Shown here in pieces: positions 1-12,534 of a stretch of DNA of 64,000 nt. The position numbers and the translations under genes were made by a program. How positions within the stretch are numbered: the first letter of the stretch is position 1; every line of letters begins with the position of its first letter. The stretch covers positions 9,927,485-9,991,484 of the forward strand of contig NC_049909.1 in NCBI RefSeq assembly GCF_001411555.2, read 5' to 3'. The DNA comes from Juglans regia. Its lineage: Eukaryota; Streptophyta; Magnoliopsida; Fagales; Juglandaceae. The notes under the pieces were generated by a model. It was not told the origin of the DNA. It was given only the letters and a program-made list of their open reading frames with translations, and ran no database searches.

Positions 1-3000
1 CATTCTTGTTTTCAAATAAGCAACCGAGATATGGTCAAAGCCGACGAGACTTATGGAGCTGAATTTCCAAAACTACCACTTGATGTATGTCTTACTCACT
101 CTACGTCTATTGAATTTGAAAATGAGTTAAGGAGTGTGAGATATATTTGGAATCTACACCTCCCTTTTCTCCTTCAATAAAACCAAAAGTAGAAGAACTA
201 AACTCATTTAAACCAGAGACCCCCAAGCTTGAACTCAAACCGCTTCCATCAAATTTAAAGTATGCCTTCTTAGGCCAAGACTCTACTTTTTCTGTCATTA
301 TTAATAGTTCTTTGAGTGATGTCGAGGAAGAGAAGTTGCTGAGAGTCTTGCGGGAACACAAAATGGCCTTGGGTTAGAACATCTCAGACATCAAAGGAAT
401 TAGTCCTTCAATTTGCATGCACAAGATTTTAATGGAGGATAATTTTAAACCGATCATCCAACCTCAGAGGAGACTGGACCCATCAATGCAAGAAGTAGTG
501 CATAAAGAAGTATTGAAGCTTTTAGATGCCGAGATTATTTATCCAATCTCAGATAGTGCATGGGTAAGTCCAGTGCAAGTCGTCCCAAAGAAAGGAGGGA
601 TAACCATGATCAAGAATGACAACAATGAACTCATATCGATGAGGACGGTCACGGGATGACGAGTATGCATAGACTATCGAAGACTGAATGATGCAACTCG
701 AAAAGACCATTTTCCCTTACTGTTTATTGCTAAAATGCTAGAAAGACTTGCCGGTCACGCCTACAGAAGTTTTCTAGATGGATATTCCAGTGACAATCAA
801 ATAGCTATTGCACCCGAGTATCAAGAGAATACCACTTTCACCTGTCTTTACAACACTTTTGCATATAGGCGTATGCCTTTTGGTCTTTGCAATGCACCAT
901 CCACTTTTCATAGATGCATGATCTCCATCTTCTCGGACATGGTGGAAAAAGTTTTAGAAGTCTTCATGGATGACTTCACGGTTTTTTGTCACTCTTTTGA
1001 TAACTGCTTATATAATTTATCTTTGGTTTTGCAGAGATGTAAGGAGACAAATCTTGTTTTAAATTGGGAAAAATGTCACTTGATGGTCAATGAGGGAATA
1101 GTGCTCGGCCACTATATTTACTTCAAAGGAATTGAGGTCAACCGAGCAAAGATAGAAATGATTGACAAACACCTACCACCGACCAATGTGAAAGGCGTGA
1201 GGAGCTTCTTGGTCACGCCAAGTTCTATCGTCGATTTATAACGGATTTTTCCCAAATTACTAAACTTCTCTGCACTCTGTTGATTAAAGATACTTGATTT
1301 GAATTTTTTGATGAATGCTTGCGTGCTTTTGAAACATTGAAAAAGAAATTAATTTCAGCACCTATCATTGTATCACCGGATTGGAATTTATATTTTGAAT
1401 TAATGTGTGATGCCAGTGATTATGTTATAAGGGTTGTTTTGGGGCAGAGAAAAAATAAAATTTTTTATGTTATTTATTATGCAAGTCGGACCTTAATAGG
1501 AGCTCAACTTAATTATGCTACTACTGAAAAAGAATTGTTAACAGTTGTATTTGCCTTTGACAAATTTCGCTCTTATTTGATAGTTCGAAGGTGGTCGACT
1601 GCACTGATCACTCAACTTTTAAATACTTGCTGTTCAAGAGGGATGTCAAACCAAGACTGTTAAGATGGATTTTACTACTACAAGAGTTCGATTTGAAAAT
1701 AAGAGATAAGAAAGGTATTGAGAATATAGTGGCCGACCACTTATCTCGCCTTGAGCTTAAAGAGACAGCTGGCGAGGAGAATTTTCCAATTAATGAGACC
1801 TTCTGGGATCAGCAATTAATGGATATACAAGTTGTTCCATGGTATGCCGACATGGTAAATTATTTGGTGTCCAAACTTTTACCGACCGAAATGACATATC
1901 AACAAAAGAAGAAGTTCTTCTCTGACTTGAAATATTATTTTTGGGAGGAACATTTTCTATACCGGCACTGCATGGACCAGATAATCAGGAGATGTGTGCC
2001 AAATGAGAAGATCACAAGCATACTAAGACATTACCACTCATTGGAAGCGAGCAGTCACTTTGGTGGAGTAAAAACAGCAGCGAAAGTTTTACAATGCGGC
2101 TTTTATTGACCAACTTTTTTCAAAGACTCTTTTAATTTTGTTAATTTATGTGATCATTGTCAAAGTGTTGGCAACATTTCTAGGAAACATGACATGTCTT
2201 TAAACAATATTTTAGTGCTTAAATTATTTGATGTTTGGCGTATAAATTTCATGGGTCATTTTTCATCCTCATATTCTAATAAATTTATTCTAGTGGTTGT
2301 AGATTATGTCTTCAAATGGGTGGAAGCGGTTGCCTTGCCAACCAATGATGCGAGGGTCGTAGTGAATTTCCTGCGGAAAAATATTTTTTCTCGATTTGGC
2401 ACTCAGAGGGCCATAATCAGTGATGCCGGGAATCACTTTTGCAATCACCAATTTGAAGCTCTACTAACTAAGTATGGAGTTACCCATCACGTGGCAACAC
2501 CATACCATCCTCAAACGAGCGACCAGGTCGATATGTCTAATCGAGAGTTGAAGCGCATACTGGAGAAGATCGTGAGTGTCTCTCGGACAAACTTGGCGAG
2601 AAGGTTAGATGATACGCTATAAGCCTATCGGACAACATTCAAAACACCAATCGGGATGTCACCTAATCAGCTCATTTATGGAAAAGCCTGTCATCTACCA
2701 GTGGAGCTAGAACACATAGCCTATTGGGCGACGAGAATACTGAACTTCGATTTCCAAGCGGCTGGCAAAAAGAGAATACAGCAGATCAACGACTTGGATG
2801 AGTTCTGCAATTATGCTTATGAGAATACCCGGATTTACAAAGATAAAACGAAAAGATGGCACGATAAGCATATTCTGATAAGGGAATTCAAAGTCAGGTA
2901 GGAAGTTCTATTATTTAACTCAAGACTTCGACTTCGCGAGAAAGTTGCGCTCTCTGTGGTCGGGACAGTTTGTGGTGACCCGTGTCTTTCCCTATGGGGC

Positions 3001-3120
3001 GATTGAAGTCCATTACGAGACAAAAGACACATTTAAAGTAAATGGACAAATATTAAAACCATATATGGATGGAGACTTTAACTCAAAAAAGTGTTCAATT
3101 GATCTTGCTAGTAATAAATG
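1..3120 (+). mobile_element. Ty3/gypsy (Athila-type) pol, degraded, cut by the window start
   Basis: Fragments in order: linker before RT (147-377), reverse transcriptase (417-1240) with RRMPFGLCNAPSTFHRCM near 868-920 and catalytic VFMDDF at 960-977, RNase H (1319-1600, CDASDYV), and integrase (about 1880-2900) with a H-x-H then CDHC zinc finger, DVWRINFMG, the second Asp in SDAGNHF and the Glu in NRELK. The integrase spacing and VVDYVFKWVEAVALP match the Athila/Tat clade of plant Ty3/gypsy elements. In-frame stops (for example near 377, 657 and 2107) and a frameshift in RNase H/integrase show it is dead. Gag and protease lie off the left edge. Confidence 0.88.
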
Positions 3121-4677
3121 ATGAGAAGACAATGTCTAGTTACAAACTTTAAATAAAGCGCTTTTGGGAATCTTACAAGAACGAAGAGGCAAGGATATCT
3201 CTAAGGAGTATACGGCTGCACCTTCAAAGAAAATATTCAATTGGCAGAATTGGACACAATCAGGGGAGCATCTCTTACCTTCTCTCATCCTTTTCTTTAG
3301 TTTTTCTTCCTTTTTATCGTTGAGGACAATGTGATATTTAAGTTTGGGGGGAAATAATATTATTTTCTTATTTTATAAAAAAAAAATATATAAATAACAA
3401 TTATAATGATGATGATAAAAATAGTATGATTTGATGAATAAAAAGCCTATGACAAGAATATGATTGAAATTGATTATAACTTTGAGGAAAAATTCTCATT
3501 GCTTAAGTCTAGTTGTTAAATCTGTACTTGATTTTACTTAATTTGATATTTCCTATGTTCAATAAATGACTCTTATGATCATTAATTGTTTTGAGTACCT
3601 AGAGAAATTTTATGTGGATTTTGTGAATTTGTATGGTCTCAACTTAGTCTAGAACTTGTTTGATTACACTCGAGGTGAAATCTTAGACAAAATATTATTG
3701 GAGAAATGATTAAGGTATTATTTGGACCGATTGAGCATTTCAAGCTTACCTGTTTATTATCTTTATCTCTAGTCGCCCTTTTGAGTTTTATTGAAACATA
3801 TTTTGGTCTTATATTTTTCTTTCTTATAAACCTCATATTCCCGATCCTATTTGAACTTAAACACTGATTTCCTTACCTTTCAAAGAGAACTAAGTTTACA
3901 CAAAGTCACAGACTCACATGAGCATAAAAGGCAAGAGAGGTAGAATGTCTACAAGTAAAGTTAAGTATAACAATATTATCAAAATCATAAGTTTGGGGGT
4001 GTGAAGAGTCAACTCATCTACTGTGTGGCAAACAAGAAAAGGTCGACTAGAGTCATCCACAAAGGCAGTAAAAAAAGTATGGAATATTTCAAAAAAAGGA
4101 AAATCCAATCTGCTGAATAGAGGGGTAAAGAGATAGATACTTGAAAGTGCAATAAAGAGAGATATGTTGAGAGATTTACAAAGATTGAGAAGAGATGTTT
4201 GTGTTAGAAGTTAGAATGCTCTATTTTTTCTATTGATATTCAAACTTAAGTTCTCTTGTTTTGTTTGAATCCTACATTTTCTTTGTAGCCCTTACCCTAG
4301 CCTTACATTACAAGCTTAATAAAGACATATTGATCCCTGATGATAGTTTCTGTTCTACATTAGTAGAGTGATTTGAAAAGCAAGTCTATAGAGTTTTTAG
4401 AGATCCATTATTTATTTACTTGTTTGCATAAAACTATCTGGGGAGCTAGTGATAAAGTGAGAATGATGGGTATGCATGAATGTGGGGATGGATAATGCAG
4501 TGGAATTGAGTTTTGAATTAACTTTTAGACTTGATTAATCTTGAATGATTCATTTGAATTATAGACTTTAGACAATTTTTGAGGCAATAAATTTTATGAA
4601 TCAAACCAATACTTGTTTTAATTATCTTTTCTTTCTTCTTTGCTCGAGGGTAAGCAAAACTTAAGTTTTGGGGTATT
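3121..4677 (+). mobile_element. Untranslated 3' part of the Athila-type element with polypurine tracts
   Basis: It has no coding ORF. Just after integrase is the phrase TTGAGGACAATGTGATATTT followed by AAGTTTGGGGGGAAA (3341-3355), which commonly follows pol in Athila-like elements. The true polypurine tract is probably CTTAAGTTTTGGGG at 4660-4673, just before an LTR-like start TGATAAATG at 4678. The env-like ORF some Athila elements carry here is absent or unrecognisable. Confidence 0.55.
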
Positions 4678-7600
4678 TGATAAATGTTATTTTTATTTGA
4701 TTTTTATCACTCTTTTATTTATAAAAAAAAAAGAAAAAAAATATCATTTTCCCTTCAATACTATTGATTTTATCTTGTTTCTACATATGTTTATTCATTT
4801 TCCCTCAAGGTTCATTCAAGCCCATACCTCACCCTCCAGAAGTCTAGAGGCGTGCAAGGCACCCTTCCTTTCATTTCATCACTTCTTCACCACATTATTA
4901 GAGAGAAACCCAAAAGAGCTCTCTCGGGCAGTTTTCTGAGTCATTTTTCGTGGCACTTTTCGACCCTTTGTAAATATTTTCTCGCAATAACTCCTTCATC
5001 AAAGCTATTCATCTTTGCGTGTAATTGTAGTAGATATCTTATTTGTTTCATTTTTTGATCATTTGGTTAGTCAAAAGGTGTTTTAACCATAGAAAGTTCT
5101 TTCTGGGCGTTAAACAGGAGAGTCTGTTATATTTTGGAGTCTTTGACCAAGCTAATGGACATATCTGGGTCTGAAAATTTTATGGAGTGTTGTTAGCATG
5201 TTTTTATGAATGTTCATTAAGGATTTGTTGTATGACTAAATTTTTTGATGAAAAATTTTCTTAGATATAGAAACTTTGAAACTGGAAGTAAAAACACAGT
5301 TTTTGTTTGAGAAAGTTTGAATATTTCGTAGTTTAATCTTACTCCAATGGCTTTGATATTTTTATTTCGTGATCCTAAACATCTTATATGCATGTTAGGA
5401 TGTTGGTTTAAAGATATTTAGTATTAGTTTCAAGGATATGATTTTTCAATGCAAGAGGATTTCGGTTAGACCTAAGATTTGATATTTTGGGTTAGATTCA
5501 TGTTTTATTGATTTTTAGCCATGTGATTTTAAGTTTGATAGTTGGATCTTCTTTAAGATACATTTTTAAATCATGTGATGTTTTAGTTTGAAGATATCAT
5601 CTTTTTAAGCCACAGATCAATAGATTGATCGAAACTAGTTAAGAAAAAGTTTCTGTTTTTGGACTAAGTGTAGAACCAAAAACTTCAAGTTTTGTTTTAA
5701 AATTTTTGGTGACTTTTGTTTGATGATTTAAAGCATGGTTGATCTTATGATGATGTTATGAATATGTTCGATGTAAGATTTTTTTTTTTTAATTCTTGGA
5801 GATGTTTTGAATAAGGTCAAAACTTGGGTTTCAAGGGTTTGTTTTTGGTTAAAAAGTTTTTAAAAATTTGGTGGTGATGATTAGCATTTCTTTTTAATGA
5901 ATTTTTAAGTATGTTTTTAAACTTAGGATAGGAAGATCTTTGTTGCAAAATTTCGATTTAATCATGAGTTTTGAATTTGAAAGAATTGCAACAAAAATCA
6001 AGGGAAAAAACCTATGCATATTTCGGCCCCTATAGAGTTTTCATGGTTGTGTTTAGTTTTAAATTTTTATGATTTGATATTTGAGTTTAGGACAAAATTG
6101 AGATATGTAAATTTTAGTGATTTTTGGAGTTAGGATGCAAAATCCTTAAGTTAGGGGTAAAATTATCATTTTCCCACATATAGAAAGTATAATGGTAATT
6201 TTGCTCTAAGTTAGTATTTTTCTAAGTTTTAGAAATCACTACTTTCAGTTCCTTGTGATCGCGCTTGAGGTTTTGCTTAGAAACGCAAAGACCGAGGTAA
6301 GTTAGCTTTTAACTTACTATCAGATTAATGTGTATGAGTGACAAGTATATGAACTACAGTGTATGTATGTATGTTATCTTATGTGCCATGCCAAGTCATT
6401 GCATATTCATCTGCTACACATAATTTATTTTGTCATGAATTATGCATCTGTTACACAATATATTCTGTCACATTTTACTATACATTGCAAGTACATCTTT
6501 TTAAGTATGTCATCCGTTACATGTATGTCATGTCATGTAATATTCACTGTTGCAAGCATGTCATATTAAGTATGTGGTCTGTTATATGTTATGTCATGTT
6601 ATGAAATGTTTCTATCTCGAGTAAGTAATATCTTTTGAGTTATATTCAAATCAGTTATGTCTAGGATAGTCACGATGTAATCACTATGATTGTCTGAGCA
6701 TCTCCATTTGTAATTCACGAGAGGTACTTCTAGCGAAATCATTTTGATTGTCAGAATTTAGTTCAAGTTTAATTATGCAGATACTTTCGGCATAATCATT
6801 CTGATTGTTAGAATATTACTAGGTACTCCTGGTATAATCATTTTGATTGCTGGGGTATGTATTTTAAAATACTCATGATGGGGTTATTATGATTGTCTGA
6901 GTATTTCTAACAAAATATGTTGGTGGAATCATTCTGATTGTTCACTATTTCTGACGAAACGACTACTGAAATCATTTTGATTGTCAGAATTCAAGTCCAA
7001 GTTCATATTAAGTAAAAAAGTCACTTCAAATTCATGTAAAGTCAAGTTCCAGTTCATGTCAAGTTAAGTTTCAGTTCAAGTTCAAGTTCAAGTTCATGTC
7101 AAGTTAAGTTTTAGTTCAAGTCCAAGTTCATGTTAAGTAAAGTTTCAGATTAAGTTCATGTCAAGTCAAGTTTCAGTTTTAAGTCCAATTCAGTTTAAGC
7201 AAGTCAAGTTCAGTTCACATTTTAGCTTTAGTTATGTTAGTTATGCTATGTTGTATGTCAAATTATGCTATGATTACTTATGATTTTGATTATGCATTCA
7301 TACTTTTACTGCCAAGCATGCATCATTAATCTGTGTGGGGGTTTTCTGTTAACTTGCTGAGATTTGTAATCAAATCTCACTATGGTAGTCTCAACTACCA
7401 TTCCCCCCAAATGATAGATCTTGTTAGAAGATCTAAAGAGAGCCGGGAATCGACCAACTAGAACTGGTCGACTAAGCAATGGTGCGACATCGATGATAGT
7501 TTAGTAGTTAACTTAAATTACTACTTGTATTATGGAGTTGCATCTCTAGTATTCTTTTGATCATTGTCATTTTGGACTAGCGTTATGATCTCAGTTGTTT

Positions 7601-9140
7601 AATATGTCCTTTTGTATGAAGTATGCTTTAAGTATTTGGGAAATTTTCAGTTTGATGCATAGTATTGCTAAAAAAATATATATCCGCTGCGAATATTGCA
7701 TAACGCTAGATGCATGTTAGGAACATTGCATCTTCCTTGTGTTACATGTCCTGACGTTTCAGATGTCTGTCCGATCCCAAGTGGAATCTGGAGGCGTCAC
7801 ATCGTGGGTAACAACTAGAAAATGCGAGAAGAGTCTTTCATCCAGATCAGGAGTCTTTCCACTCGGTAGGCTAAGGAGAGGGTCGTGTGGTCTTTGTGAC
7901 CTCGCCGCCCGTTCATTTGTTACCTTCTCGCCAATTATGTTCAGCACACACGACATCTATTGGGTGGGATAATTCCTCCTAACCAGGATCAATCTGCTGC
8001 TGACCATCTTCCAAGTTCCACAATCCATCTATTGGTGACCAAATCCTCCCAAATTTCGCAAATTAAGCCGTTTATCACTGAATCTTCCATTTTAGATAAT
8101 TTCGATATTCTTGGGATAATTTCCTTTTATGTTAACATCGATCTTTAGAAACTATTTTTCAGATTTTTAGGCTAGATTGTAGCCGCATTTATTGTGTCTC
8201 CAGATTTGGGTTTTGACATCTATTTAATCTCGTCTTGTGGGATGAATAAGGAGTCTTTTGGTTCTTAATCTTAGTTTTAGTTTTGAGTTTTAGAGAGTCT
8301 GAGTTTAGGTTTCGATAGTTCAGAGTTTATTATTTGAGTTTCTTTCAAAGAGGCATATCTGGGGGAGCAGAGGCGAGATATGCATATTTAATCAACTGAC
8401 TCCAACGTAGAACACATGAAGAACAGTAGTTTTATTCTTTTTCTTTTTAATTTCATTATGAACTAATTTTATTTTCTAGAGCTTTGATATCGCCTAGCAT
8501 TGAACACACAGTTTATATTCCAAGTTATTTTATTTTTAATATTTCCATGATTAAGTTTTTATTCCTTGTTCTTAATGCTTACAATTTTCTAACTAACTAT
8601 TGTTCGATCTTTTGGATTCCAATGAGATCGAGGGGTGATTTGTGATTAAAACTCTGGGATTAAACACCATTATTTCAGCGAAAGTAGATATGCTTTACCA
8701 CGACTAATATGATTTTTAAGAAAAATCTAAAAAACTTAATGAGTCTCTAATTAGTTAAATTCACATAGAGATATGGAGTTATTAGTTGGAGATGTTTTTG
8801 GAGAGAAAATATTGAATAATTAAGAGATTTTTATCATGAACTTGGGATAATTGGGATTCTATAACAAGGAAGAATAAATTGTGTGGAATTTGTTAGATGA
8901 AATCAAATGTTTTAGATCTATTCTTATTATTTTTAAAATCTTAATTTTAATGTTCTTTTCTTCATTTTAATTTAGATAAACCATTCTTCAAAATTTAGAT
9001 TTTCCAAATAGTAATTAATTTAGTCAATTTCAATACTCAATATCATAATTATTCTTTGTGGGTTCGATAACCGTTTTCTTTAAAACATTTTACTACTTGT
9101 TACGATTCTGTGTACTTGCAGATATATTTTTATGCGAACA
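4678..9140 (+). mobile_element. 3' LTR region of the Athila-type element, apparently holding a second long LTR
   Basis: The start TGATAAATG follows the polypurine tract, and the end is GTGTACTTGCAGATATATTT then TATGCGAACA at 9140, typical of Athila/Tat LTR ends. At 4.46 kb it is too long for a simple LTR. The middle (about 4750-7790) resembles a different long LTR: a transcript-like leader, the donor-like CCGAGGTAAGTTAGC near 6292-6306, ATGTCATG-type repeats, and a GCTGAGATTTG block near 7358. A diverged but similarly ordered sequence is the solo LTR at 32975-35462. Its exact borders could not be set. No coding ORF of note. Confidence 0.5.
6660..7215 (+). repeat. Degenerate tandem repeats inside the long LTR
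   Basis: From about 6660 to 6995 a unit of roughly 55-65 bp recurs with the core AATCATTTTGATTGTCAGAA and variants. From about 7000 to 7215 a shorter unit based on CAAGTTCATGTCAAGTTAAG and CAGTTCAAGTTC repeats imperfectly. Both were seen by eye; copy number was not computed. Confidence 0.7.
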
Positions 9141-10230
9141 GCAAGCCTATCATCCTCCTATATTGTCAGTGTAGCCAGGTCATATCGGGCGCCCAAACCC
9201 CTTGAGGGGCAAGCGTCATCTCGCCCTTTGTTGTGATATCCCATTTTGGCCTTGTTCGCAGCTTTGGATTGGGTTGGCGCTTTGACCTTCCTATCGGCCC
9301 ATTTCAGCTTTGTCTTTCTTGGTGATGTCAAGGCTTAGAGCGTGTATTCAACGTTTATCAACTCGTCTATCTGGTCCCTAAATTCTCGCAGCGTTGTGGG
9401 AGTCTTCCTAGCCAACTCCACCATAAATGGGTTTCAGGGCCATTTTCCGCCCAAGAGGGAGGTAAGGGTAATCGTTTCGTCTTGGTCATCAGTAGACATG
9501 TGCTCTTTGTTGAATTTGGCCAATTATGCTTTCAGACTCTCGTCCTTTTGTTGCATGATGGTCAGGAGGTAAGCCGCCCAACGTATTCTCTTCCTACTGG
9601 CCATGAACAGCCTGATGAAGAGGTGAGCCAGGTGCTAGAAGCTGTAGATTGAGTTTGGTGCCAATGACGAGAACCATGCCTACACTGCATCTTTCAGGGT
9701 CAAAGGGAAGGTCCTGCAAGCAATCTCTCTGAGGAATCCATGTATAGTCATATGGGTCTCAAAAGTATCCAAATGCTCTAGGAGATCCTTGGATCCGTCG
9801 TACAGGTCTATTTGGGGAACCCTGAATTTTGATGGTAGTGGCATGGCCATCACTTCTGCACTGTAAAGCAGATTTGTGCTGTGAGCATCTAGTCTATCGG
9901 GGATGAGACTCCCACCTTTTTAGCCATCTCCTCGTACTTGCGCATGAGGTCGTGCAGCTCATGCTATATCTTCTTCTTTTCTTTGTCATTGACACCCATC
10001 CCTCTTATGCCTCGCGACTCGCCCTGCCTATTGTAACTGGGCTCAGTGTCTTCAGGTAGCTTGGTAGTGTCTACTCGTAGAGCTTTGTTCTCCTTCTGAA
10101 ATGTTTCCACTTGTGCGGTCAACGTCTTCACCAATTGTTCCATCTCTACAAAACATGCTTCCATGTCTTTTGATAAAACTTCTGGCCCTCGAGTTGTCGC
10201 CGGCATACAAAGGACATGTAATGTCTATAG
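9141..10230 (-). pseudogene. Ty3/gypsy gag, broken by stops
   Basis: Read on the minus strand, the N-terminus MPATTRGPEVLSKDMEACFV starts at 10206 and is followed by a coiled-coil-like segment (EQLVKTLTAQVETFQKENKA). Further along (about 9800 down to 9410) translation gives typical plant retrotransposon gag stretches: EHLDTFETHMTIHGF, ACRTFPLTLKDAV, AYLLTIMQQKDESLKA and FNKEHMSTDDQDETITLTSL. At least three stop codons interrupt it. The rest of the element (protease, pol) is missing to the left, where the Athila-type LTR ends at 9140. It belongs with the PBS and LTR just upstream on the same strand. Confidence 0.8.
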
Positions 10231-10233
10231 GCT

Positions 10234-10252
10234 GATCTCACAGATAGCACCA
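10234..10252 (-). other. Retrotransposon primer-binding site
   Basis: Minus strand reads TGGTGCTATCTGTGAGATC, close to the TGGTGCCGTCTGTGAGA type that directly follows the 5' LTR in many plant Tat-like Ty3/gypsy elements. It lies 28 bp before the gag start codon at 10206 and right after the LTR end, as expected. Confidence 0.6.
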
Positions 10253-10910
10253 CTATTAACGTCGTGTTTTGTATGTCCGAACAAGGTTCCAACAACTCAA
10301 GTCACGATCTTCACCTACAAATATGAAGACAAAGGTGGGCTTGGAGTGATTCGGAGAACCTCCGATGCTTAAGTCAATCTCTTGTACAAGGAGTAATAGT
10401 TCATTAATAATTGAGTTTAGATAAAGTTCTGTGTACCTAAGATGTAGCTTTTATACGAGGTTACTGGGGGACGTTCTGTACCCCGTGTCAAGGTTTGGTC
10501 GTCCCGCCCACAGGTGTCTTAGCCTAGATATTTAATGTGACGTGGTGTATGAGGTAAGGCTTTTAATGCGGCATGGCTTCCAAAGGGCGTCCCGGCGGTG
10601 GGTGAGCAACACTATCATTTCCGGTCCCCTTCATCAGCGAATGGAGGGTTGCTCGCGTCCTCCATTCACTTGTCGGCATAGGTCCTTTAATGCTTGGTGT
10701 CACAAGGGATGTTAGAGTCAGTGCATCACATCTGTCCCCTTCATTTGGTTTCCCGCGCGATGCACCATACTTCACCGAATGCAACTAGAGGCCCCAACCC
10801 TTTTGGCGATTCTGGAGCCGTTTGAGGGTAAGGCCTGGATTGAAATGGGCCTCATTATTTTGCCCAAGTCCAACTAGCATTGGTCGAGTGTGGAATGTCC
10901 CTCCCAAAAC
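10253..10910 (-). mobile_element. 5' LTR of the reversed Ty3/gypsy fragment
   Basis: This is the sequence upstream of the PBS on the minus strand. It includes the phrase TGACTTAAGCATCGGAGGTT at about 10355-10374 (as read on minus), a conserved block near the LTR end of this group. The distal border is uncertain; I place it near 10910 where sequence character changes. No partner LTR was found, so the element was truncated or recombined. Confidence 0.5.
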
Positions 10911-11104
10911 CCATATCATGAAGATTATTGTTAAAACAGAAATGTACAAGGTGCTAAATTAAAACAAGTACGAGCACGACAAAAATCTCAAAATAATACT
11001 TCTTGAACTCTCAAACACAAAAAAGTACTTCTTAGTATTTATTATTTAACACATCCCACACATCTTTTGCTTTGCGGTGATGTGGAACAAAAAAATGAAA
11101 ATTA

Positions 11105-11336
11105 GGACTGGTTTGGATAGTGAGATGAGATGAGATGGGATATATTTAAAAGAAAGTTGAAAGTTGAATAAAATATTTTTAGAATATTATTTTTTAATAT
11201 TATTATTGTTTTGGGATTTGAAAAAATTGAATAGGGATTTAAAAAAAATTGAATTGTTTATTATATTTTGTGTGAAAAATTAGAAAAGTTGTAATGATAT
11301 GAGATGAGATGAAACACTCTGAATCCAAACGAGCCT
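11105..11336 (+). mobile_element. Tourist-like MITE (GATGAGATGAGATG family)
   Basis: It starts after TTA with GGACTGGTTTGGATAGTGAG, then GATGAGATGAGATGGG, an AT-rich core with AATATTATTTTTTAATATTA, and ends GAATCCAAACGAGCC. The ends are inverted (TTTGGAT / ATCCAAA). It is non-coding, about 230 bp, and part of a family with at least ten members here. Confidence 0.8.
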
Positions 11337-11410
11337 TTAGAATATCAAAATTGAAAGCCATTGCACACAAATAGAACTGTTATTCCTGTATTATGCTTCT
11401 GAGCAGACTT

Positions 11411-12180
11411 AAGGTAGGTTTGGATATTAAAGTATTGTCAAGTATTTTTAAATATTTTGTTATTTTTTTTATATCACTTAAATATAAAATATTTTTAAAT
11501 TTAAATAGTCAATTTTTTATTTAATTATTATTTAATTTTTACAATTTTTTAAACTCATAAATAAAACACACAAAAATAATATAATTTTTTTAAGATTTCA
11601 AAATAAAAATATTATTAAAATATTATATTCAAATAATATTTTGATTTTATAATATTTTGATTTAATATTTTCTCTATATATTTTTTTAAAACTTCGTAAT
11701 TGTTTAGATTGAGATAGCCTCTTAACTCATTTCATCTCATCTTATTTAATCATTACAACTTTTACAAACTCTCACACAAAATACAATAAACAATTTAATT
11801 TTTTTATAAATTCTAAAATAAACATAACATTAAAAAATAATATTCTAATAATATTTTATTCAACTTTCAACTTTCATCTCATCTAAACTCACTATCTAAA
11901 CCTCTCCTCAATAAAACACTATTAATTCAAAAAACATTTCATTACTATTTACCATTATCATGAGATTTTCTAGGGCTATGTTTAAATTTTGAGATGAGTT
12001 GAGTTGAGTTGTGAATTAGTGGTATTTTGTGGATCTTATTAAGATGGGTTTAACTTTTTAAATTGAGATGAGTTTAACTTTTTAAGTTAAAATATATGAA
12101 CTAGGTTGATACAAGTTTAAGTTTTTTTTATAGAAAGTTGAAAAAATAATGGATCCTATTAATAATTGGTTTGAGATAAG
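11411..12180. mobile_element. Cluster of diverged MITE copies in both orientations
   Basis: Three AT-rich blocks are packed side by side. About 11411-11690 starts GGTAGGTTTGGATATT. About 11700-11908 is inverted, with TTCATCTCATCTTATTTAA and the end TCACTATCTAAACCTCTCC. About 11971-12180 starts GGGCTATGTTTAAATTTTGA then GATGAGTTGAGTTGAGTTG. Terminal motifs match the family but target duplications are unclear, so borders are approximate. Confidence 0.55.
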
Positions 12181-12191
12181 TTACAATCTAA

Positions 12192-12387
12192 GGCAACGTT
12201 TGGATAGTGAGATGAGATGAGATGATTTTATATGAAAGGTAAAAATTAAATAAAATAATGTTAGAATATTATTTTTTAATATTATTATTATTTTAAAATT
12301 TGAAAAAATTAAATTATTTATTATATTTTATATAGGAATCTGAAAAAATTAAAATAATAAGATGAGATGCGATGAAACCGTTTGGCC
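12192..12387 (+). mobile_element. Tourist-like MITE with TAA target duplication
   Basis: It begins GGCAACGTTTGGATAGTGAG after TAA (12189-12191) and ends GAAACCGTTTGGCC before TAA (12388-12390). The 3-bp TAA duplication points to the PIF/Harbinger superfamily. 196 bp, non-coding. Confidence 0.82.
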
Positions 12388-12534
12388 TAAATATTCAAAG
12401 GTGCTCAAGCTCGTCATTTGAGAACTTCAACTGAGAGGGTGAAGGAAGAACTGGACTGGGAGTCATCGTCACGGGTGACACATAGAGAGGAATAAGGTAT
12501 AACACGTACACTCCCCAAGCATTTCTATTCACTC

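Noticed and set aside
6359..6604. Overlapping plus ORFs in the ATGTCATG-rich region
   Set aside because: Simple repeat-driven frames within an LTR, rich in Tyr, Cys and Val with no domain.
6660..7215. Regularly spaced repeats, considered as a CRISPR array
   Set aside because: Units are degenerate and contiguous with no unique spacers, in a plant LTR.
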